From contig NZ_LZJR01000006.1 of the NCBI RefSeq assembly GCF_001667925.1, positions 32,650-96,649 on the forward strand: a DNA stretch of 64,000 bases, read 5' to 3'. Both the position numbers and the translations under genes were made by a program. The notes below the pieces were generated by a model. It had not been told where the DNA came from. It did not search any database and saw nothing but the letters and a program-made list of their open reading frames with translations. Positions within the stretch are counted from its first letter, which is position 1. Each line of letters opens with the position of its first letter. Positions 18,313 to 26,402 of this stretch are shown piece by piece. This stretch comes from Mycobacterium sp. E2479. GTDB lineage: Bacteria > Actinomycetota > Actinomycetes > Mycobacteriales > Mycobacteriaceae.

Positions 18313-19320
18313 GTGCCCCCCGTCCAGCCGCAACCGATCCTCGCGCCGTTGACGCCGGCGGCCATCTTCCTGGTGGTGAGCATCGATGAGGGCGGAGAGG
18401 CGACGGTGCACGACGCGCTGCCCGACATTCCCGGCCTGGTGCGCGCGATCGGCTTCCGCGAACCGCAGAAGCGGCTGTCGGCAATCGCCTCGATCGGCTC
18501 CGACGCCTGGGATCGCTTGTTCTCCGGACCGCGCCCCGCCGAACTGCATCGGTTCACCGAGCTCAACGGACCGCGCCACGCCGCCCCCGCCACGCCCGGG
18601 GACATGCTGTTCCACATCAGGGCCGAGAGCCTGGATGTCTGCTTCGAGCTGGCCGACCGGATCCTCAAAGCGATGGCCGGCGCGGTCACCGTGGTCGACG
18701 AGGTGCATGGCTTCCGCTACTTCGACAACCGCGACTTGCTCGGATTCGTTGATGGCACCGAGAATCCGGACGGTGCGCTGGCCGTCAGCGCCACCGCCAT
18801 CGGCGACGAGGACCCCGACTTCGCCGGCTCCTGCTATGTGCACGTGCAGAAGTATGTGCACGACATGTCGTCGTGGAATTCGATTCCGGTAACCGAGCAG
18901 GAACGGGTGATCGGCCGCACCAAACTGGACGACATCGAACTCGACGACGACGCCAAGCCCGGCAACGCCCACATCGCGCTCAACGTGATCACCGACGACG
19001 ACGGCACGGAACTGAAAATCGTCCGGCACAACATGCCGTTCGGCGAGCTCGGCAAGGGCGAATACGGCACGTATTTCATCGGCTATTCGCGGACACCGCA
19101 AGTGACCGAACGAATGCTGCGCAACATGTTTCTCGGCGATCCCCCCGGCAACACCGACCGCATCCTCGACTTCTCCACGGCGGTCACCGGCGGATTGTTC
19201 TTCTCCCCCACCCTCGACTTTCTCGATGACCCGCCGCCGCTGCCAGCAGCGCCGGCAGCGGAAACGCTTGTGGCACAGAACGGCTCACTTTCGATCGGCA
19301 GCCTGAAAGGAACCTCTTGA
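18313..19320 (+). CDS. DyP-type heme peroxidase, encapsulin cargo
   Basis: A 335-residue dye-decolorizing peroxidase (Rv0799c ortholog). The catalytic Asp lies in GFVDGTENP at residues 144-152. The distal Arg and proximal-side segments are seen in NAHIALNVI and [16 protein letters not shown]. The enzyme uses H2O2 to oxidise bulky substrates. After a Pro/Ala linker ([13 protein letters not shown]) the C-terminus ends [12 protein letters not shown], the encapsulin-targeting peptide. The GTG at 18313 is chosen because TAGGGT lies seven bases upstream. Its stop codon overlaps the encapsulin ATG by one base, so cargo and shell are translated together. Confidence 0.95.
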   Translation: MPPVQPQPILAPLTPAAIFLVVSIDEGGEATVHDALPDIPGLVRAIGFREPQKRLSAIASIGSDAWDRLFSGPRPAELHRFTELNGPRHAAPATPGDMLFHIRAESLDVCFELADRILKAMAGAVTVVDEVHGFRYFDNRDLLGFVDGTENPDGALAVSATAIGDEDPDFAGSCYVHVQKYVHDMSSWNSIPVTEQERVIGRTKLDDIELDDDAKPGNAHIALNVITDDDGTELKIVRHNMPFGELGKGEYGTYFIGYSRTPQVTERMLRNMFLGDPPGNTDRILDFSTAVTGGLFFSPTLDFLDDPPPLPAAPAAETLVAQNGSLSIGSLKGTS

Positions 19321-20117
19321 TGAACAACCTCTACCGCGACCTGGCACCGGTCACCGACGCCGCCTGGGACGAGATCGAAACGGAGGCGACCCGCACCTTC
19401 AAACGCCACATCGCCGGGCGCCGGGTCGTCGACGTCAGCGAGCCGGGCGGACCGGTCACCGCCGCCGTCAGCACCGGTCGGCTCGCCAACGTGGCGTCGC
19501 CGACCGACGGCGTGGAGGCCCACCTCCGGGAGAGCAAACCGCTTATCCGACTGCGGGTTCCATTCACCCTATCGCGTTACGAGATCGACAACGTCGAGCG
19601 CGGCGCCTACGACTCCGACTGGGACCCGGTCAAAGAGGCGGCCAAGAAGCTGGCGTTCGTGGAAGACCGGGCCATCTTCGAGGGCTACGCCGCGGCATCG
19701 ATCGAAGGCATCCGCTCGGCCAGCTCGAACAAGTCGCTGACCCTGCCGGCCGATCCCCGCGAGATTCCCGACGTCATCACCCAGGCGATCTCCGAACTCC
19801 GGCTGGCCGGCGTCGACGGCCCGTACTCGGTGCTGCTGTCCGCCGACGTCTACACGAGGGTCAGCGAGACCACCGAACACGGATATCCGATCCTCGAACA
19901 CATCGACCGGTTGGTTCCCGGAGACATCATCTGGGCACCGGCGATCGACGGCGCCTTCGTGCTGACCACCCGCGGCGGCGATTTCGACTTGCAGCTGGGC
20001 ACTGACGTGTCGATCGGATACACCAGCCATGACGCGGACACCGTGCAGCTGTATCTGCAGGAGACGCTGACCTTCCTGTGCTACACCGCCGAGGCGTCCG
20101 TGCCGCTGAGCCCCTAG
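19320..20117 (+). CDS. enc: Encapsulin nanocompartment shell protein (Cfp29 type)
   Basis: A 265-residue HK97-fold shell protein. The N-terminal NNLYRDLAPVTDAAWDEIETEA and KRHIAGRRVVDVSEPGGP are hallmark encapsulin sequence. They form the inner surface helix that binds cargo peptides. LPADPREIPDVITQAI and the C-terminal YTSHDADTVQLYLQETLTF are also typical. Family 1 encapsulins of this size assemble as 60-mers about 24 nm across. The cargo is the DyP peroxidase encoded directly upstream. In M. tuberculosis this protein is the culture-filtrate antigen Cfp29 (Rv0798c). After its stop, an accessory block unlike H37Rv begins. Confidence 0.96.
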   Translation: MNNLYRDLAPVTDAAWDEIETEATRTFKRHIAGRRVVDVSEPGGPVTAAVSTGRLANVASPTDGVEAHLRESKPLIRLRVPFTLSRYEIDNVERGAYDSDWDPVKEAAKKLAFVEDRAIFEGYAAASIEGIRSASSNKSLTLPADPREIPDVITQAISELRLAGVDGPYSVLLSADVYTRVSETTEHGYPILEHIDRLVPGDIIWAPAIDGAFVLTTRGGDFDLQLGTDVSIGYTSHDADTVQLYLQETLTFLCYTAEASVPLSP

Positions 20118-20186
20118 GAATAAACGCCGACCAACCGCTGCTTATCCGGAGAGCATTTGAACTTCTCTCCTGGAGGCAGGGTTTCG

Positions 20187-20927
20187 ATGGCAATGACATT
20201 GGCCGGCTCGACCGCTTTGGTGACCGGTGCTACATCGGGTATCGGTCGGGAAATCGCATTGCAGCTTGCAAGCCGCGGCGCCGAGGTCGTGGTGCAGGGC
20301 CGCGACGCCGAACGCGGCGCCAAAGCCGTCCGCGATATTGAAAATAATGGCGGCAGAGCGCGTTTTGTCGCCGCAGATCTCAACGATGCCGACGATGTGC
20401 GGCGATTGGCCGCCGAGGCGGGACCGGTGGACATCCTGATCAACAACGCCGGCATCTATGAGTTCGGCCCCACTGCGGACACCGACAACGCGACCTTCGA
20501 TCAACACGTGAACGTCAACTTGCGTGCGCCATACCTACTCGTTCAGCAATTGGTGCCGGCCATGGCCGCTCGGGGCAACGGCGCCGTGGTCAACGTGAGC
20601 ACTCTTGCCGCGTCGGTGGCAACGCGCGGGGCGGGGATCTACGGGGCCACCAAAGCGGGCTTGGAACAGCTGACGCGTGTGTGGGCCGATGAATTCGGCG
20701 AGTCGGGCGTGCGGGTGAACGCGGTGGCCGCGGGGCCTACGGACACACCCGGGGCCGCGGCTCTTCCCGGTGTCCTCGACACCATCGCGGCGATCACCGC
20801 CCTGAAGCGGGTGGCCGATGCGAGTGAAATCGCCAGTGCGGTGGTCTTTCTCGCCTCCCCAGAGGCCAGCTATGTCAGCGGTGCTATCTTGCACGCCACA
20901 GGAGGCCAGCAGGCAATCGTCGCCTGA
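20187..20927 (+). CDS. Short-chain dehydrogenase/reductase
   Basis: A 246-residue classical SDR. The cofactor loop TGATSGIG is at residues 11-18, the NNAG motif at about 84-87, and the catalytic Tyr-Lys pair in YGATKAG near residue 149. VAAGPTDTPG is the usual post-catalytic segment. The basic residue after the second strand (GRDAERG) suggests NADP(H). Substrate unknown. The ATG at 20187 follows CTGGAGGCAGGG. The gene converges on the MOSC-reductase gene with a gap of only three bases. The longer frame from 20157 lacks family sequence. Confidence 0.85.
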   Translation: MAMTLAGSTALVTGATSGIGREIALQLASRGAEVVVQGRDAERGAKAVRDIENNGGRARFVAADLNDADDVRRLAAEAGPVDILINNAGIYEFGPTADTDNATFDQHVNVNLRAPYLLVQQLVPAMAARGNGAVVNVSTLAASVATRGAGIYGATKAGLEQLTRVWADEFGESGVRVNAVAAGPTDTPGAAALPGVLDTIAAITALKRVADASEIASAVVFLASPEASYVSGAILHATGGQQAIVA

Positions 20928-20930
20928 GGA

Positions 20931-22646
20931 CTACAGATCGAGCACCACGTCGGTTTCCGGGGCCGCCGAGCAGATGAGGACTGACCCGGCACCGGGCGGC
21001 TCCAACGGCTGCTGGACGTAACTCGTGGTACCGGCGACGATTCCGGTGACGCACAGGTGACACACACCGCTTCGGCAGGAGAAGCGTGTTGGAACGTCGC
21101 AGGCTTCGGCGAGATCGAGGATGCTTCGGTACGCGGGTGACCAGTTGACCGTCAATCCGCTGCGGGTAAAGGTGATCTCGGGACCGGTCCCCGGCGTTCC
21201 GGCCGGTTGGTGGGGCGGTTTTCGCGCGCCAGTCTCGACGACGCCCGGGTTGATCGCGGGAAGCGCGCCGAACAACTCGCTGTGAATGCGGGACGGGTCG
21301 AATCCCACGGCAGTCAAGGCTTCGCGCATATCCGTCATGAATTGCGTTGGACCGCAGAGGTAAACGGTCGCGTCGGTGGGCAGGCCCAATTTCACGATGG
21401 ATTCCCGGCGCAGCCGACCCTGCGTTTGGGTGTAAAAAACCTGTTGTCTTGCATGCGGTAATGATTTGATGAGTGTCTCGACTTCGGCTGCGAACACTTG
21501 GGTTTCGCGGTTACGGGTGGTGTGTAACCACCAGATGTCGCGCCGACTACCGGCCGCGGACAGTGCATGCAGCATCGCCAGGACCGGCGTCGCGCCGATT
21601 CCGGCGGATAACAGGATGACCGGACGGCTGTCTTCGGTCAAGCAGAAGTCGCCGCGGGGCGCGGCCGCCGCGATCACCGATCCCGGCTGGATGTGGCTGT
21701 GCAGCCACCGGCTCACCACACCGTGGTCCTCGCGCTTGACACTGATGCGGTAATAGCCGGCGGAGGAATCATCGGATAGGGAGTAGCTGCGCAGCGGGGC
21801 GGGGTCGCCGGCGCCGGCGATCCTGACCGTCAAATACTGGCCCGGCAGCGCCGGTGGCAGCGAGCCGTGATCGTCGGCCTCGAGTTTGATCGACAGCACC
21901 TGCGAACTCTCCCTACGGGTTTCGGTGACCCGCAGACAACGGAAGCCCTTCCACCCGGGTGCCACTGCGATCGGTGGTGCCAGCGCGGTCGTCGCGTCTT
22001 CGTGCGCGGCCAGCAACTCATGAAACGACTGCTGCCAGCCTGGGCTCAGCGCCGGAATGTCGATGGCCTTGCGCAGCGTCTCGACGTTGCGGTCGGGCAA
22101 GTACAGCAGCGCGTCCACGTCGGCGACGCTCAGTTCGTGCCGGCCCCGACGCGTCCGCACAATGTCGTCGCCCGCTTGCACGCGACCCTCGGTGATAACG
22201 CGGAAGTAAAAGCCCGGGCGATGCTGGGAGACCAGAAGATTGGGCATGTCCGGTTCGCCGAGGCGAAGGCCGACCCGAAAACAGGTGACGCGTGGCTGGG
22301 TGACCTCGAACTCGGCGTCGCCGATGCGATAGCGGTCGCCGATGCAGACGTCGTCATCAGCGAGCCCGGTGACGGTGAAGTTTTCACCGAAGTGGCCGGC
22401 TCGCAGATCGTCGCGCCCCAGGTGGCTTTTCCAGAACTCGTAAGACTCGCTCTGGTACACCATCACCGCACGCTGTTCGCCGCCGTGACCGGCGAGGTCA
22501 CCCTGACCGTCACCATCGATGTTCAGTCGGCGCACCATCACCGGCCCCTCGATCGGGGCCTTCCATATGCCGGTGTACACGGTTTTGTCACGCCATTCGA
22601 CGTTCTTGGGCATGCCCACGTTCACCGAAACAAGCCTGCCCACCAT
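20931..22646 (-). CDS. MOSC domain fused to a ferredoxin-reductase / 2Fe-2S oxidoreductase
   Basis: A 571-residue three-part redox protein. Residues about 1-165 form a MOSC domain (GHGGEQRAVMVYQ, HFGENFTVTGL, CFRVGLRLG), the molybdenum-cofactor sulfurase C-terminal fold that handles Moco-bound sulfur or N-hydroxylated substrates. Residues about 240-470 form an FAD/NAD(P)H reductase (RSYSLSDD for FAD, GIGATPVLAML for NAD(P), YLCGPTQFM). The C-terminus has a plant-type 2Fe-2S motif, CRSGVCHLC plus a later Cys. It may pass electrons from NAD(P)H to the MOSC active site or to a partner. The ATG at 22646 follows GAGGTGAC. It is divergent from an alpha/beta hydrolase, with an operator between. Confidence 0.88.
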   Translation of the reverse strand: MVGRLVSVNVGMPKNVEWRDKTVYTGIWKAPIEGPVMVRRLNIDGDGQGDLAGHGGEQRAVMVYQSESYEFWKSHLGRDDLRAGHFGENFTVTGLADDDVCIGDRYRIGDAEFEVTQPRVTCFRVGLRLGEPDMPNLLVSQHRPGFYFRVITEGRVQAGDDIVRTRRGRHELSVADVDALLYLPDRNVETLRKAIDIPALSPGWQQSFHELLAAHEDATTALAPPIAVAPGWKGFRCLRVTETRRESSQVLSIKLEADDHGSLPPALPGQYLTVRIAGAGDPAPLRSYSLSDDSSAGYYRISVKREDHGVVSRWLHSHIQPGSVIAAAAPRGDFCLTEDSRPVILLSAGIGATPVLAMLHALSAAGSRRDIWWLHTTRNRETQVFAAEVETLIKSLPHARQQVFYTQTQGRLRRESIVKLGLPTDATVYLCGPTQFMTDMREALTAVGFDPSRIHSELFGALPAINPGVVETGARKPPHQPAGTPGTGPEITFTRSGLTVNWSPAYRSILDLAEACDVPTRFSCRSGVCHLCVTGIVAGTTSYVQQPLEPPGAGSVLICSAAPETDVVLDL

Positions 22647-22772
22647 GTCACCTCGAACCAGCTCGCATCGCACCGAGCCCAACTGGGATGGTTCGCCCAG
22701 AATATGGCAGCCCGGTCCGCACGGCAACACGTCGGCTGCACGGGGTGTTGCACGCCGCCGGCATGGTGCATA

Positions 22773-22790
22773 ATGGGTCGCATAACCCAT
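22773..22790. promoter_or_regulatory. Operator site 1 of the twin-TetR regulon
   Basis: ATGGGT-CGCATA-ACCCAT is a perfect 6-bp inverted repeat in the divergent promoter of the MOSC-reductase and hydrolase genes. The core ATAATGGGTC-N5-CCCAT recurs at 25237-25255 before the quinone oxidoreductase gene with identical spacing. Two TetR genes lie between the two sites, so one or both are the likely ligands. Confidence 0.6.
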
Positions 22791-22873
22791 AACGTTGAGT
22801 GGGTTTCGCCGATTCTCCCTCGGACGCCGCCGCGACGCTCGCTGGTGAATCACGTTGATTCGAAAGGGATGTC

Positions 22874-23743
22874 ATGCCTGCTGTCCATCATCGCTACACC
22901 ACCGTCGGCAGCCATCGACTCTTTTACCGTGAAGCCGGCGACCCGACCGCTCCGGTGGTGGTGCTCCTGCACGGGTTTCCCACCAGCTCGTACATGTTTC
23001 GCCACCTGATCCCGGCCCTGGCCGACCGCTACCGCGTCATCGCTCCCGACCATCTGGGCTTCGGGCTGTCCGATGCCCCACCGGTCGATGAGTTCGACTA
23101 CACCTTCGACGCGCTGACCGACCTCACCGCGGACCTGCTGCGAACCCTCGGCGTAGACCGGTACGCCATCTACGTCCAGGACTATGGCGCACCGATCGGC
23201 TGGCGACTTGCGCTGCGAAACCCGGTGGCGATTACCGCGATCATCAGCCAGAACGGCAATGGATACGACGCGGGATTCGTCGAGAGCTTCTGGAAGGTCG
23301 TGCAGGCTTACCAACAGGAGCAGACGGCAGACACCGAGGCGACGGTGCGGCGGTTCCTCACGCTGGACGCCACCCGTTGGCAGTACGTGACCGGCGTGGC
23401 CGACGAGACACTGGTCGATCCCGAATCCTGGCATCATGACTACGCGCTGATCTCCCGTCCCGGCAATGACCTGGTGCAGCTCAAGCTGTTTCGCGACTAC
23501 GCAACCAACGCGCCCCTCTACCCGCGCTTGCACGACTACTTCCGGGCCAGCCGGGTGCCGCTACTGGCGGTCTGGGGCCGCGGCGACGAAATCTTCGGCC
23601 CGGCCGGCGCCGAAGCGTTCGCCGAGGACCTGCCCGACGCCGAGATCCACCTGCTCGACGGCGGACACTTTCTGTTGGAGTCCGCGCTCGACGAAGTCGT
23701 CCCGCTGATCCGGAACTTCCTCGGACGGCGGGCCGCGGCCTGA
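22874..23743 (+). CDS. Alpha/beta hydrolase, haloalkane-dehalogenase/epoxide-hydrolase type
   Basis: A 289-residue alpha/beta hydrolase. The oxyanion segment is LLHGFPTSSYM. The nucleophile elbow VQDYGAPIGW (about residue 99) places Asp, not Ser, as nucleophile, as in haloalkane dehalogenases and epoxide hydrolases. The catalytic His is in DGGHFLLES near residue 265. No Tyr pair diagnostic for epoxide hydrolase could be confirmed by eye, so the reaction (C-halogen or epoxide) is open. It is divergent from the MOSC-reductase and shares operator site 1 with it. It is followed by two TetR genes. Confidence 0.82.
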   Translation: MPAVHHRYTTVGSHRLFYREAGDPTAPVVVLLHGFPTSSYMFRHLIPALADRYRVIAPDHLGFGLSDAPPVDEFDYTFDALTDLTADLLRTLGVDRYAIYVQDYGAPIGWRLALRNPVAITAIISQNGNGYDAGFVESFWKVVQAYQQEQTADTEATVRRFLTLDATRWQYVTGVADETLVDPESWHHDYALISRPGNDLVQLKLFRDYATNAPLYPRLHDYFRASRVPLLAVWGRGDEIFGPAGAEAFAEDLPDAEIHLLDGGHFLLESALDEVVPLIRNFLGRRAAA

Positions 23744-23764
23744 TCTGTTGTTTGGGCTGGATAT

Positions 23765-23785
23765 CCCATAAATGGGAGCGCTCCC
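23765..23785. promoter_or_regulatory. Compound palindrome before the first TetR gene
   Basis: CCCAT-AA-ATGGG (23765-23776) overlaps GGGAGCGCTCCC (23774-23785), a perfect 12-bp palindrome, 17 bp before the TetR start. The half-sites resemble those at 22773 and 25237 but are inverted in order, so this may be a separate autoregulatory operator. Confidence 0.45.
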
Positions 23786-23801
23786 GGGTTAGCCTGACGC
23801 G

Positions 23802-24497
23802 ATGGCCCATCCCGATGTTCGTGACGAACAACGGTTGACCGCCAAGGGGCGTGCCACCCGCGACCGGATCGTGCAGGCCGCCGCCCAGCTGATCGTCACC
23901 GAGGGGTTAACCGCGTCCAACATGGACAGCGTGCGCCGGGCGGCTTGGGTCAGCGGCTCACAGCTCGCTCACTATTTCGCCGACAAGGCGGCGCTCATCC
24001 GCGCGGTGATCAGGCGGCAGATCGACGTGGTCTTGGACTTTCACCGCCAGCCCACACTTCGGGGCCTGGGGTCGTTTGACGACTTCGAGCGGTGGATCGA
24101 CCTCAACATGCGCTACCTGCGGCGCATCGGCTATTTCGGCACCCCCACCTACCACGCGCTGACCGCCCAGTTGGCGAAGTCCGACGACGCTACGCGCGAC
24201 GCGTTGGCCGCCGGTTACCGACAGTGGATCGCGTTACTGGAGCAGGCAATTGCGCGAATGAAAGACGATGGGCTGCTAATTCGCGATGCCGATCCACACC
24301 AGCTGGCGCTGGTGATCGTCACCGCGCACCAGGGCGGTGGGGTGCTGACCTTCACCTATCACGAGCAGTGGCCGCACGCCGATGCGATTCGCTTCGCGGT
24401 GAACTACCTACGTCTGTTCGCCACCGACACCGCCGAACGAGCACCCCGTCCGCCGCGCCGGTCCCGTGGGCGTCGCACGGCACGACAGGTCGGCTGA
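23802..24497 (+). CDS. TetR-family regulator, twin 1
   Basis: A 231-residue TetR protein. The N-terminal helix-turn-helix (about residues 17-65) includes ATRDRIVQAAAQLIVTEG and the recognition helix region VSGSQLAHYFADKAAL. The ligand domain follows and resembles that of the next gene, including ALVIVTAHQGGGVLTFTYH. The C-terminus is a basic tail (RAPRPPRRSRGRRTARQ). Twin 2 begins 24 bp downstream and has an almost identical recognition helix. Both probably repress the flanking MOSC-reductase/hydrolase and quinone-oxidoreductase operons through ATGGG-N8-CCCAT sites; the ligand is unknown. Confidence 0.85.
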   Translation: MAHPDVRDEQRLTAKGRATRDRIVQAAAQLIVTEGLTASNMDSVRRAAWVSGSQLAHYFADKAALIRAVIRRQIDVVLDFHRQPTLRGLGSFDDFERWIDLNMRYLRRIGYFGTPTYHALTAQLAKSDDATRDALAAGYRQWIALLEQAIARMKDDGLLIRDADPHQLALVIVTAHQGGGVLTFTYHEQWPHADAIRFAVNYLRLFATDTAERAPRPPRRSRGRRTARQVG

Positions 24498-24521
24498 CCG
24501 ATTGGTGGCTAAGGCGGCGAA

Positions 24522-25193
24522 GTGACCGAACGCAACTCAACGCGCTTCACGCGCAAGGGACTGGCGACGCGCGCGCGCATCATCGAGGTCGCCGCCCGGC
24601 TGATGTTCGAGCACGGCGTGGCCAACACCAGCATTGACCGGGTCCGGCGCGCGGCCGGGGTGAGTGGATCGCAGATCTCGCACTACTTCGAGGACAAACG
24701 CGACCTGACCCGTCATGTCATCGGCGCGCGCCGCAATGACGTGCAGGCCTTTCACACTCGGGCGCAGCTCGCCGGACTCGACAGCCTCGATGCCCTGCAG
24801 GCGTGGGCCGATGCCTGCGTGGCCGACATCGACGCCGTATACCGCGTCGGCGGTTGTGTCTACGGATCCCTGGCCGGTGAGCTGATCGAGGCCGACCGCG
24901 AAATACACGATGATTTGGCGGCGGGATACGACCAATGGATCGAGCTGTTCCGGGCCGGCCTGGAGTCGATGCGCGAGCGCGGCTACCTGCGTCCGGAGGC
25001 CGACGCGCGGCACCTGGCCGTAGCGCTGGTCGCCGCGCACCAGGGGGGCGCGATGCTCACCCACGTCACCGGCGATCCGCAACCACTGCGGGCCGCCGTC
25101 AATGCCGCCGTCGGATACGTGCGTTCCTTTGCTTCCCACACCCAGCCGGGCAGGGAGCGGTCCACGTTGTCTCGCAGTCGGATGACATCTTGA
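24522..25193 (+). CDS. TetR-family regulator, twin 2
   Basis: A 223-residue TetR protein starting with GTG, 24 bp after twin 1. The HTH holds ATRARIIEVAARLMFEHG and VSGSQISHYFEDKRDL, which differs from twin 1 at only a few positions in the recognition helix. The ligand domain also aligns (IHDDLAAGYDQWIELF, ALVAAHQGGAMLTHVTG) and contains Cys residues near 101 and 110. The two genes look like a tandem duplication that diverged mainly in the ligand pocket, so one operator may answer two signals. It is followed after 44 bp by operator site 2. Confidence 0.85.
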   Translation: MTERNSTRFTRKGLATRARIIEVAARLMFEHGVANTSIDRVRRAAGVSGSQISHYFEDKRDLTRHVIGARRNDVQAFHTRAQLAGLDSLDALQAWADACVADIDAVYRVGGCVYGSLAGELIEADREIHDDLAAGYDQWIELFRAGLESMRERGYLRPEADARHLAVALVAAHQGGAMLTHVTGDPQPLRAAVNAAVGYVRSFASHTQPGRERSTLSRSRMTS

Positions 25194-25233
25194 GCGGTGA
25201 CATCCGCTGGACATAGTGAGTACGGTCGAACAT

Positions 25234-25259
25234 AATAATGGGTCAGTTGGCCCATTATT
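25234..25259. promoter_or_regulatory. Operator site 2 of the twin-TetR regulon
   Basis: AATAATGGG (25234-25242) and CCCATTATT (25251-25259) form a perfect 9-bp inverted repeat with an eight-base centre, 51 bp before the quinone-oxidoreductase start. The spacing and the shared ATAATGGGTC-N5-CCCAT match site 1 at 22773. Confidence 0.65.
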
Positions 25260-25310
25260 TGCGGCGGCTACCCATCGTCGGCGCCGGCCAACACTTTGAA
25301 AGAGGCGTCA

Positions 25311-26357
25311 ATGTCCATGCTCGAGTCACCTCAGCCACCGACCGCCCCGGCGGTCGTACGAGAGCAACCGGGCGGACAAACCATGCGGGCGATCATCTTG
25401 GAGAAGTTCGGCGGGCTGGACAGCCTGGTCTACAGCGACATCCCCAAGCCGCTGCCGAAGGACGGCGAAGTCGTCATTGCGATAAAGGGTTTCGGTGTCA
25501 ATCACGCCGAGATGCACATGCGTCGGGGTGAATGGGCCGAAGCCGCGGAAGTGAGCGGCATCGAATGCGTCGGGCTCGTCGACTCGTGCCCGGGTGGTGA
25601 GTTCCCGGTCGGGGCCAAGGTGGCCGCGCTCATGGGAGGCCTGGGCCGAACCATCAACGGCAGCTATGCCGAATACACCCGTGTGCGCGCGGCCAACGTC
25701 GCGCTCATCGAATCCGACTTGCCGTGGTGGCAGCTGGCCGCGCTCCCGGAAACCTATGCGGTGGCCTGGACATGCCTCTTCCGCAATCTGGACCTCAAAG
25801 AGGGTCAGACCTTGGTGGTGCGGGGCGCGACGTCGTCTCTCGGCCAGGCTGCGCTCAAGATGGCGGTCGCCGCCGGCGCCCGGGTCATCGCAACCACACG
25901 CAGTAGCGCCCGGTTTGCCATGCTCGAGAAGCTGGGCGCCTCGCGTATCGAGTTGGAGCGCGGTGACCTGGCGACGCATATCGCCGAGAGCAAGCGGGTC
26001 GACGCCGTCCTCGATCTCGTGGGCAACAGCACCATCCTGGACTCCCTGGACATGCTGCGCCGTGGCGGCACGGCCTGCCTGGCGGGTTGGCTGGGCGGGC
26101 TGGATCCGCTCGGGGATTTCAACCCTTTGCTGCGCATGGCCTCAGGTGTGAACTGGAACTTCTTCGGCAGCTTTGTGTTTGGCACACCAGGCTTCCCGCT
26201 GTCCGATGTCCCCCTACAGCGCATCGCCCAGCAGGTCGCCGAAGGCGCGCTGGAGGCGAAACCATCTCGAGTCTTTTCTTTTGACCAGATTCATGAGGCA
26301 CACCGGGTGATGGAGGCCGGAGAATCCGGCGGCAAGATGGTCGTTGCGATGGAGTGA
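25311..26357 (+). CDS. Zinc-independent quinone oxidoreductase (MDR superfamily)
   Basis: A 348-residue medium-chain dehydrogenase/reductase. It opens with MRAIILEKFGGLDSL after a 24-residue extension. GFGVNHAEMHMRRGE replaces the catalytic zinc ligands by quinone-oxidoreductase residues. The nucleotide loop is VVRGATSSLGQAALKMA (about residue 165). NADPH-dependent one- or two-electron reduction of quinones or enones is likely. The ATG at 25311 follows AAAGAGGCG. It is the first gene of a rightward run through DUF427, VOC, TMEM175, HAD and cupin genes, with operator site 2 in front. Confidence 0.86.
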   Translation: MSMLESPQPPTAPAVVREQPGGQTMRAIILEKFGGLDSLVYSDIPKPLPKDGEVVIAIKGFGVNHAEMHMRRGEWAEAAEVSGIECVGLVDSCPGGEFPVGAKVAALMGGLGRTINGSYAEYTRVRAANVALIESDLPWWQLAALPETYAVAWTCLFRNLDLKEGQTLVVRGATSSLGQAALKMAVAAGARVIATTRSSARFAMLEKLGASRIELERGDLATHIAESKRVDAVLDLVGNSTILDSLDMLRRGGTACLAGWLGGLDPLGDFNPLLRMASGVNWNFFGSFVFGTPGFPLSDVPLQRIAQQVAEGALEAKPSRVFSFDQIHEAHRVMEAGESGGKMVVAME

Positions 26358-26402
26358 TTCCGCGTGAAACCGTCTGTCGGAGAACACGAGGAAGGACACG
26401 AA

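Noticed and set aside
18605..18689. N-terminal extension of PepC through the repeat region
   Set aside because: The longer frame runs antisense through DyP coding sequence and the repeats; PepC similarity begins at [18 protein letters not shown] near 18167.
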